DNA from: an uncultured Anaerolineales bacterium
GTDB lineage: Bacteria; Chloroflexota; Anaerolineae; Anaerolineales; Villigracilaceae
DNA: 5,433 nt
NCBI GenBank assembly: GCA_937928015.1
Contig: CALFXA010000167.1
Location: 1-5,433, forward strand
Direction of reading: 5' to 3'
Shown here in pieces: positions 1-5,031 of this stretch (its first letter is position 1; the number at the start of each line of letters is the position of its first letter). The notes under the pieces were generated by a model that was not told where the DNA came from, did not search any database, and worked only from the letters and a program-made list of their open reading frames with translations. The position numbers were made by a program, and so were the translations under genes.

Positions 1-47
1 GAGATATCCACTCGTGACTGGAGTTCAGACGTGTGCTCTTCCGATCT
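1..47 (+). other. Illumina TruSeq adapter remnant (sequencing artefact)
   Basis: Bases 14-47 match the Illumina Read-2 primer/adapter site exactly as I remember it, ending in the ligation junction CTTCCGATCT. Bases 1-5 (GAGAT) match the end of the P7 tail. Bases 6-13 (ATCCACTC) sit where the i7 index belongs; the reverse complement GAGTGGAT looks like TruSeq index 23 plus the fixed AT. The three parts are in the correct adapter order. Translated, this stretch gives the peptides MTGVQTCALPI and MCSSDL on the plus strand and KIGRAHV on the minus strand, which are well-known adapter contaminants in protein databases. It is an untrimmed contig end, and nothing before base 48 should be annotated as biology. 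Confidence 0.97.
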
Positions 48-319
48 TATACCGACTTGCCTGTTTTACCTTGATGGTGATTGCCAGCGGCATGATCATG
101 GCCTGTCTGAGAATAAAATCGGGCAGCATCATCCCGGTTGCCATCATGCACGCCACACACAACGGCGTCATCCAAATCTTTTTGGATCGCATTACCTTCG
201 ATACGGGCAAAACCACCTACTTCACCGGCGAATTTGGTGCGGTATTACTTCCCATCTTGCTGGTCATCGCATGGTATGTCTGGAATCAAATGGGAAAAAT
301 GGAATCGCAGGCAGTATGA
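48..319 (+). CDS. CPBP/CAAX-type intramembrane protease, C-terminal fragment (5' truncated)
   Basis: The first fully genomic codon is at base 50, and 89 residues follow before TGA. The fragment is strongly hydrophobic. A membrane helix comes first (about residues 3-19 of the fragment), followed by a helix with the pattern R-x-K-S-G-S-I-I-P-V-A-x-x-H-A-T-H-N. This resembles the last conserved motif of CPBP (Abi/CAAX) intramembrane glutamic proteases, in which a His and an Asn four residues later line the active site. A final helix (about residues 65-80) ends in a short polar tail. The glutamate-rich EExxxR motif expected upstream is missing because the gene is cut by the adapter junction. Family members cleave prenylated or other membrane substrates, and bacterial ones are often linked to bacteriocin immunity; the substrate here is unknown. 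The stop overlaps the start of the next gene (ATGA), which implies co-transcription. The in-frame start inside the adapter is false. Confidence 0.78.
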
Positions 320-798
320 ACGATATACTCGCCATCCAAAACTTGATTGCCCGCTTCGCCTCTTCATTTGACCTGAGAGACTGGTCGACGTTGGAGGGTT
401 GTCTCGCCCCGCAGGTTTTTACCGACTACTCCGACCTGCGTGGCACACCGCCCGAAACACTCCCCGCAGCCGAATATGTTCGCTTGCGAATGGAGGCGCT
501 TGCGTCACTGACAACCCATCACCTGCTGGGTAATCTGGAAATTGATTTTTCCACCCCGGACGAAGCAACTTGCCGAGCCTCCATGATTATCTGGCGCATA
601 CAAAGCATCCCGAAGGATCAAACCCTTCGGGATGTGGCGGGCGAATTTCGCACGCATTGTCTTTACACGTTCCGTCTTTTACAAGAGGCGGGGGCATGGA
701 AAATCGGTGGCATTACACAAAGGGTTTTGTGGAACAGCGGGACCCCCGAGATGCACAGCGGGGTAAAGACTTGGGAGGGCCTGCATCCTATAGGCTAA
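316..798 (+). CDS. SnoaL-like / NTF2-fold protein
   Basis: The predicted protein has 160 residues. The N-terminus reads I-x-x-L-I-A-R-F-A-S-S-F-D-L-R-D-W, followed by a Phe-Thr-Asp-Tyr segment around residues 35-38. This is the usual opening of SnoaL-like (SnoaL_4 type) NTF2-fold proteins, in which two helices precede a curved beta sheet. Later features also fit the fold: T-T-H-H-L-L-G-N around residue 75 and a closing strand W-K-I-G-G-I near residue 135. Members include polyketide cyclases, dehydratases, isomerases and many uncharacterised small-molecule-binding proteins, so no substrate can be assigned. I chose the ATG at 316 because it overlaps the stop of the upstream gene by four bases and matches the family's N-terminus. 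The same frame is open further upstream but runs into the other gene and the adapter. Only a weak AGG-type ribosome site precedes it, so translational coupling is likely. Confidence 0.82.
   Translation: MNDILAIQNLIARFASSFDLRDWSTLEGCLAPQVFTDYSDLRGTPPETLPAAEYVRLRMEALASLTTHHLLGNLEIDFSTPDEATCRASMIIWRIQSIPKDQTLRDVAGEFRTHCLYTFRLLQEAGAWKIGGITQRVLWNSGTPEMHSGVKTWEGLHPIG
606..634. repeat. Perfect 11-bp inverted repeat inside the SnoaL-like gene
   Basis: CATCCCGAAGG (606-616) is followed by a 7-base loop and then by its exact reverse complement (624-634). A further G-U pair could extend the stem by one in RNA. No T-tract follows on either strand, so it does not look like an intrinsic terminator. It encodes residues around 98-106 of the protein without disturbing the frame. 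Function unknown; it may be chance or an mRNA structure. Confidence 0.6.
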
Positions 799-946
799 GT
801 CAAATATGCTTCAAAACCACAAATTGATCTGTCCGGCGAGGTGCAAATCTGGTATACGGGTATAAGTTTCGACCGCGAACATTGGTAACAGCATAGGTAG
901 ATAAAACAAATTTCTATTCCAACGTTTAGCCCAGAAATCAAACAAC

Positions 947-986
947 AATGAAGAGCAGCAGAAATTTATTTCTGCTGCTCTTCATT
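947..986. terminator. Bidirectional intrinsic terminator between convergent units
   Basis: AATGAAGAGCAGCAGAAAT (947-965) and its exact reverse complement (968-986) form an 18-bp stem with a 4-base TTTA loop; the nominal 19th pair at the apex is too tight to form. The stem is followed on the plus strand by a T-rich run (TTTACTTTTTC, about 985-995) and on the minus strand by a moderately T-rich stretch. It lies 148 bases past the stop of the plus-strand unit and 42 bases past the stop of moaA, exactly between two converging transcription units. It probably ends both. Confidence 0.85.
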
Positions 987-1028
987 TACTTTTTCACTAC
1001 TTAACCCAATGACAATATGCGGAAGTCT

Positions 1029-2024
1029 TCAGCCACCAATCTGACTCATACCACGCTCTGAATCGGCAGGTACGGCGGCCAGCATGTTGTGATGCTGAGG
1101 CTTATTGAGTATGGCTCGATAAAAATAAGTTTCCAGAGGGGCCCCAGCATGCACGGGGTCGTGCAGGGCAACTTCATCAGGGCTCACCAGGCAAGGGCGC
1201 AGTTTGCCGTCGGAGGTCAAGCGCAGGCGATTACAGTTTTCACAAAAGTGTTCCCCCAGCGGTGAAATGAACCCCACGGTCCCCAACGCATCGGGGATAC
1301 GGAACGTCCGTGCTGGACCATTGCCATAAGGCGTTTCCACAGATTGAAGGTCTAACATCGAGAGCGCAGCGTGCATTTCCTGCACAGAGATATAACGTTC
1401 GTCCGGTGCGGGGAATCCCTCGCCCCACTCTTGGACATTTCCTATTGGCATCAACTCAATAAAACGAACATGCCACGGGTTCTCAATTGTCAGGCGGGCT
1501 AACGCAGGTAATTCGTCAGCGTTGAGACCGTTTACGACAACGGTATTCAGCTTGAGCGGGGAAAGTCCCGCCGCTTCCGCTGCGGCAATCCCGCGCCAGA
1601 CGCGGTCAATGTTTCCTCCGCGCGTGATCCGTTTGAATTTATCAGCATCCAAAGTATCCAGGCTGACGTTCACGCGTTTTAGCCCCGCGTCTGCTAAAGG
1701 GCGAGCAAGCCTTTCGAGCAGCAGCGCATTCGTGGTGAGACTGACCTCTTCAATCTTTGGAATGGACGCGATGCGCTGCACGATTTCCACAATGCGTGGA
1801 TGTACAAGCGGCTCGCCGCCAGTAAGACGAATTCGCTTTACTCCGCCTTGGGCGGCCGTTTCCACGACCCGAACCATTTCATCCACTGATAACTGTTCTG
1901 CGCGTGTTTGCCACGCCAAACCATCTTTCGGCATACAGTAGACACAGCGTAAATTACAGCGGTCAGTCACCGAGATACGCAGATAAGTGATGGCACGTCC
2001 GAAGCGGTCAATGAACATTTTCAT
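1029..2024 (-). CDS. moaA: GTP 3',8-cyclase MoaA (radical SAM, molybdenum cofactor step 1)
   Basis: MoaA converts GTP to 3',8-cyclo-7,8-dihydro-GTP, the first committed step of molybdopterin synthesis, in the cytoplasm. At 331 residues the protein is full length for the family. The radical-SAM cluster motif C-N-L-R-C-V-Y-C provides Cys23, Cys27 and Cys30. The SAM-binding L-T-G-G-E-P follows near residues 68-73, and N-V-S-L-D-T-L-D lies near residue 120. The second [4Fe-4S] cluster, which binds GTP, is provided by Cys261, Cys264 and Cys278 in C-x2-C-x13-C. The Arg residues of N-R-L-R-L lie within that stretch. The K-P-x-H-H-N-M segment and the C-terminal M-S-Q-I-G-G tail, needed for catalysis in studied homologues, are intact. 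It starts 9 bases after the hydrogenase large-subunit stop and has no clear Shine-Dalgarno site, so translation is probably coupled; an alternative ATG at 2018 would lose only two residues. As the last gene of the operon, it suggests a Mo/W enzyme partner. Confidence 0.97.
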   Translation of the reverse strand: MKMFIDRFGRAITYLRISVTDRCNLRCVYCMPKDGLAWQTRAEQLSVDEMVRVVETAAQGGVKRIRLTGGEPLVHPRIVEIVQRIASIPKIEEVSLTTNALLLERLARPLADAGLKRVNVSLDTLDADKFKRITRGGNIDRVWRGIAAAEAAGLSPLKLNTVVVNGLNADELPALARLTIENPWHVRFIELMPIGNVQEWGEGFPAPDERYISVQEMHAALSMLDLQSVETPYGNGPARTFRIPDALGTVGFISPLGEHFCENCNRLRLTSDGKLRPCLVSPDEVALHDPVHAGAPLETYFYRAILNKPQHHNMLAAVPADSERGMSQIGG

Positions 2025-2033
2025 CAGCAGAGG

Positions 2034-3113
2034 TTATCGATCAGTACAGGACACGCAAGGATCAATGGAAGCCTGGATCAAAGGCATGTCTGCCAGGTTT
2101 TGCCCAACGCACAGCAAAGGAATGGCGGGAATGTTGATGTAACTTGGCGTGCGGATTTTGACGCGCAGCGGGGTATCACTGCCGTCTGAAGCCACATAGT
2201 AAAACGCTTCACCGCGTGGCGCTTCAACACGGGATGTAGCTTCGCCTGCTGGAATCGTCGGAAACGGATCGTCGATGCGGATCGGGCCAGAGGGCATATT
2301 GGCAAGGGCGCTCTCGATCAGGCGCACGCTCTCCAGCATTTCGAGAGCACGCACCACGAGTCGGGCTTGCACATCTCCATCTTCCGAGGTGACAATTTTG
2401 AAATCAAGGTCCTGATACGCGGCGTACGGCAAATCCTGGCGAATATCAATGTTCACACCCGAGGCACGCGCCATCGGTCCAACCACACCATATTTGATGG
2501 CATCCTGTTTGCTCAATGGACCAATCTTGACCGTGCGCGATTTGACCGTTGCGTTGCGCGTGAAGATCGGGATGGCCATATTTTCCAATACTTTGCGAAG
2601 TTCCTGCACTTTGGGAAGAATCAATTTCGGGTCGGGGATATCACGATTCACGCCGCCGATTGCGATCATGCCATAATTGACGCGGTTGCCAGAGATCACT
2701 TCCAGAATATCCATGATGCTTTCGCGCACATAATACATTTCCATGAACATAGAGCGAAAACCGATATCTTCCGAGCCGATCCCCGCCCACAAGAGGTGCG
2801 AATGCAAACGTTCGAGTTCGCCCATGATGGTGCGGATATAGCGCGCCCGGTCAGGGATTTGAATCCCTGCGATCTTTTCGGCCGCCATGGCAAATGCCGT
2901 GGCATGGACGTTCGAGCAGATCCCGCAAACGTGTTCGACCAGGACGATGTCCTGTACATAATTCCGCCGTTGGGCAAGCAGCTCAATCGCGCGTAAAGTG
3001 AAGCCGACTTCAATTTCGACCGCTTGAACGGTTTCGCCGGTACAGGACAACTGTAGTTTGTAGGGTTCTTCCAACGCTGGATGATAGGGTCCGATGGGAA
3101 TACGATAAGGCAT
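2034..3113 (-). CDS. Group 4 [NiFe] hydrogenase large (catalytic) subunit, EchE/CooH/NuoD-like
   Basis: This 359-residue protein holds the NiFe centre where protons are reduced or H2 is oxidised. The N-terminus has the G-P-Y-H-P-A-L-x-E-P pattern typical of Ech/HycE/NuoD proteins. The first metal-binding pair is in V-E-H-V-C-G-I-C-S-N-V-H (Cys63, Cys66, with His70). The second is in D-P-C-V-S-C-T-D-R (Cys353, Cys356). All four Ni-coordinating cysteines are therefore present, which separates it from the true complex I subunit NuoD. G-E-L-E-R-L-H-S-H-L (about residues 98-107) and A-P-R-G-E (298-302) are further family signatures. The stop codon directly follows Arg359, so no C-terminal peptide is left for an endopeptidase to remove. 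A GGAG site 6 bases upstream of the ATG supports the start, and 11 bases separate it from the preceding NuoC-like gene. The closest relatives should be Ech, Coo and Mbh enzymes, but the exact subgroup cannot be assigned by eye. Confidence 0.95.
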   Translation of the reverse strand: MPYRIPIGPYHPALEEPYKLQLSCTGETVQAVEIEVGFTLRAIELLAQRRNYVQDIVLVEHVCGICSNVHATAFAMAAEKIAGIQIPDRARYIRTIMGELERLHSHLLWAGIGSEDIGFRSMFMEMYYVRESIMDILEVISGNRVNYGMIAIGGVNRDIPDPKLILPKVQELRKVLENMAIPIFTRNATVKSRTVKIGPLSKQDAIKYGVVGPMARASGVNIDIRQDLPYAAYQDLDFKIVTSEDGDVQARLVVRALEMLESVRLIESALANMPSGPIRIDDPFPTIPAGEATSRVEAPRGEAFYYVASDGSDTPLRVKIRTPSYINIPAIPLLCVGQNLADMPLIQASIDPCVSCTDR

Positions 3114-3124
3114 ATCAATCTCCG

Positions 3125-3577
3125 TTAAGAAACTTTTGTCTGAGTTTGTGCCCGCTGTTGTTTTCCAGCTTCGCCGCCTTTTTCGCGAAAGAAGCCTATT
3201 GGCAGTTCGGGTGGACGAACAAGGCGATCCAGGTGTGGATGCCCAAGAAATTCCACTGCATACAGATCATGAATCTCACGTTCGATCCAATCAGCGGAGG
3301 GCATGATGGATGTAATGGATGCAATGACATTTTTCTTCGTGCAGACTTTGACGTTGAGCACCGTGCCACCGTCCATGAAGTGATAAATCAGTTGGGTCTC
3401 TCCGTCTTCGAGCGCGATTCCTGTGACGGTAGTGAGGCGCAGACCAATCTTCAAAAACAGATCAGCCATCTCAACGACGTTCAAATCAGGTGCGTCCAGC
3501 CATGACCCGTCTTGAGCATGGATCAACTTGTAGGCTCCTGCAAGGCTGGATAACTTGGTTTCCAAATCGAAAGTCAT
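3125..3577 (-). CDS. Hydrogenase NuoC-like subunit (complex I 30 kDa family; EchD/CooU-like)
   Basis: The 150-residue protein belongs to the complex I 30 kDa subunit family. The signature is in its second half: A-D-W-I-E-R-E-I-H-D-L-Y-A-V-E-F-x-G-H-P-x-L-x-R-L. This corresponds to the conserved W-x-E-R-E-x-x-D-x-x-G-I-x-F-x-G-H-P of NuoC and HycE N-termini. It binds no cofactor and acts as a structural partner of the large subunit in the cytoplasmic arm. In formate hydrogenlyase it is fused to the large subunit, whereas here it is separate, as in Ech, Coo and Mbh. The charged tail (G-G-E-A-G-K-Q-Q-R onward, about 17 residues) goes beyond the conserved core. The start overlaps the stop of the ferredoxin gene by four bases (ATGA), and a near-perfect ribosome site lies just upstream. 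Confidence 0.92.
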   Translation of the reverse strand: MTFDLETKLSSLAGAYKLIHAQDGSWLDAPDLNVVEMADLFLKIGLRLTTVTGIALEDGETQLIYHFMDGGTVLNVKVCTKKNVIASITSIMPSADWIEREIHDLYAVEFLGHPHLDRLVRPPELPIGFFREKGGEAGKQQRAQTQTKVS

Positions 3578-4104
3578 TTTTCACCTCCAACAAGACGAAG
3601 CTCACCTCTCTGGCTACCTTTAAAGGCCTGCACGGTGGCGCGGTTACGACATTTCTCACACAACCTCATCAATTGAAGCATGGTGTCTGGAGCATACCCA
3701 CCGCACAATCGTTCAATGGTTGGCACGGGCAATGGAACAAACAGGGTGCCGCATTGGGGACAGGCATGGTATTCAACGCGATGAGCGATGACCGGCATGG
3801 TATTCGTGAGAGCCGGTGCCAACTGTTCAAAATGCAAAGCCTTGGTCGGACAATACTCGACACACTTGCCGCAAAACGTGCATTGGGCAGATAGATATTC
3901 CCAGGTGATGCCTTCGGAGGTCGAATCCACAAACTGGATTGCGCCCGGGGAACAGACATAATTGCAGGTGGTACAACCTACACATAGGTCTGTTTGATGC
4001 TCGAGTGTGCCGCGAAACCCTGTAGGATAGGTAACCTCATCAATCAGGTTGCGCGTGCGTGAGCCTCGGCTGGAATTGTGCAGCAGCACGTCTAAGATTC
4101 CCAT
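3574..4104 (-). CDS. Hydrogenase ferredoxin-like 2x[4Fe-4S] subunit with C-terminal Cys-knuckle domain (NuoI/HycF/CooX-like)
   Basis: The 176-residue protein carries two classic C-x2-C-x2-C-x3-C motifs: Cys41/44/47/51 (C-V-G-C-T-T-C-N-Y-V-C) and Cys75/78/81/85 (C-T-F-C-G-K-C-V-E-Y-C-P). Each motif binds a [4Fe-4S] cluster, although the crossed fold means the last Cys of one serves the other. The subunit would pass electrons from ferredoxin or a dehydrogenase partner to the small subunit. After the ferredoxin core comes a second region with two CxxC knuckles, C-P-Q-C-G (115, 118) and C-E-K-C-R (149, 152), plus Cys134. This looks like a zinc-ribbon or rubredoxin-like domain and recalls the Cys-rich tail of HycF-type formate hydrogenlyase subunits. 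Whether it binds zinc or iron cannot be told. AAAGGAA lies 6 bases before the ATG, and the gap to the NuoH-like gene is 21 bases. Confidence 0.92.
   Translation of the reverse strand: MGILDVLLHNSSRGSRTRNLIDEVTYPTGFRGTLEHQTDLCVGCTTCNYVCSPGAIQFVDSTSEGITWEYLSAQCTFCGKCVEYCPTKALHFEQLAPALTNTMPVIAHRVEYHACPQCGTLFVPLPVPTIERLCGGYAPDTMLQLMRLCEKCRNRATVQAFKGSQRGELRLVGGEK
3581..3588 (-). promoter_or_regulatory. Strong Shine-Dalgarno site for the NuoC-like gene
   Basis: On the minus strand the sequence reads GGAGGTGA, with the GGAGG core 6 bases before the ATG. It lies within the last codons of the ferredoxin gene (Gly-Gly-Glu-Lys). It settles the start at 3577 and makes strong translation of this subunit likely despite the ATGA overlap. 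Confidence 0.85.
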
Positions 4105-4125
4105 CGCATATTCCTTTCCAAATGC

Positions 4126-5031
4126 CTACATGACCGCGGCAACGACTGCCAGTGCCGCCGCCAGCGCTCCCCAGCGCCAGTAAAATCCCAACGCATACTG
4201 GACTTTGACACGTGCTGTCGAAGCCGCCAGCAGACTGGTAAATATAACCACCAAGATGCTGACAACCAGATAAACGATCAGCGACGGGAGGACGCCAGTC
4301 ACCATTCCGCTGAACAGGCTCGCCAACAATCCACTGAGTGCGACAATTTCCAGGCCGTGGACGAGTTCCAAAATCGCCAAAGCCGGGCCGTTATATTCAA
4401 TGTGCGTCCCTGCCACGATTTCAGTCTCCGCATTGGGAATGGAAAATGGATTCGCCTTGACCCGCGCGGGGATGGCGATGATCAAGGCAATTGCCGCAAA
4501 AATTTGAACCAGGCTGAAGTGCATGTCGACGATGGTTTGCAGGTTGCTGCTTTTGGCCTGGATCGCCAGGGCAATGAAAGCGACAATGAACGGAAGGTTA
4601 TGTCCAAGCGAGAGCAACGCTTCACGCACGGCACCCACCTGTGCATAGACGGAACGCGAAACATAACCAACCAGAATATCCACGAGGGCGGGCATTTCCA
4701 ACAGATATAGAAGGAAGATTAAATCGCCGGGAAATGAAATCGATGTGGACCCAGGCGCCGGGATCAATGCCAGTGCAGCCAGAACTGAAATCAAAGACAC
4801 CAACGGCAAGCCGAGGAATAATCCCATGTTGATGCCGGTTGGACGAATCATCTTTTTCCCGAGCAATTTCACGAAGTCAAAGAAGGGCTGGAAGAACGGC
4901 GGACCCTGGCGACCTTGCAGCCGCGCGGTCACTTTGCGCCCCAACCACAAATAAAACCATGCCAAAAGAACCGCGCTGATTAACCCGGGCCAGAGCAGGA
5001 AAGCGACAATGCCGCGTACGATTTCATTCAT
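4126..5031 (-). CDS. Hydrogenase NuoH-like membrane subunit (EchB/HycD/CooK-like)
   Basis: The 301-residue protein is almost entirely hydrophobic with about eight predicted membrane helices. The first helix (about residues 8-30) is followed by the hallmark cytoplasmic loop G-R-K-V-T-A-R-L-Q-G-R-Q-G-P-P-F-x-Q-P (31-49), which continues into D-F-V-K-L-L-G-K-K (52-60). A second conserved loop, A-N-P-F-S-I-P-N-A-E-T-E-I-V-A-G (193-208) followed by E-Y-N-G-P, lies next to the hydrogenase arm in related complexes. Conserved acidic residues occur in membrane context: Glu112 and Asp118 in L-E-M-P-A-L-V-D, and Glu222 and Glu228 in L-E-L-V-H-G-L-E. NuoH-type subunits anchor the catalytic arm and start the ion-conduction path. 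The ATG is preceded by AGAGGT with a 5-base gap. The start overlaps the end of the small-subunit gene by 8 bases, so the two are likely coupled. Confidence 0.94.
   Translation of the reverse strand: MNEIVRGIVAFLLWPGLISAVLLAWFYLWLGRKVTARLQGRQGPPFFQPFFDFVKLLGKKMIRPTGINMGLFLGLPLVSLISVLAALALIPAPGSTSISFPGDLIFLLYLLEMPALVDILVGYVSRSVYAQVGAVREALLSLGHNLPFIVAFIALAIQAKSSNLQTIVDMHFSLVQIFAAIALIIAIPARVKANPFSIPNAETEIVAGTHIEYNGPALAILELVHGLEIVALSGLLASLFSGMVTGVLPSLIVYLVVSILVVIFTSLLAASTARVKVQYALGFYWRWGALAAALAVVAAVM

Noticed and set aside
25..216. Minus-strand frame ending in the peptide KIGRAHV
   Set aside because: The C-terminus is translated adapter, and the rest is antisense to the membrane protease fragment.
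31..315. N-terminal extension of the SnoaL-like protein starting MCSSDL
   Set aside because: It starts in adapter and then runs out of frame through the protease gene. The family N-terminus fits the ATG at 316.
799..946. Possible small gene or RNA between the SnoaL-like stop and the terminator
   Set aside because: I found no open frame with a ribosome site, no tRNA-like fold and no recognisable motif; it reads as a 3' untranslated spacer.
1522..1941. Plus-strand open frame (139 codons) opposite moaA
   Set aside because: It is antisense to conserved radical-SAM coding sequence and rich in Ser/Arg/Thr in the way shadow frames usually are.
2367..2996. Long plus-strand open frame (209 codons) opposite the hydrogenase large subunit
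   Set aside because: It lies fully antisense to a gene with clear NiFe motifs, has no recognisable domain, and its His/Asp/Arg-rich composition is typical of a reversed coding strand.
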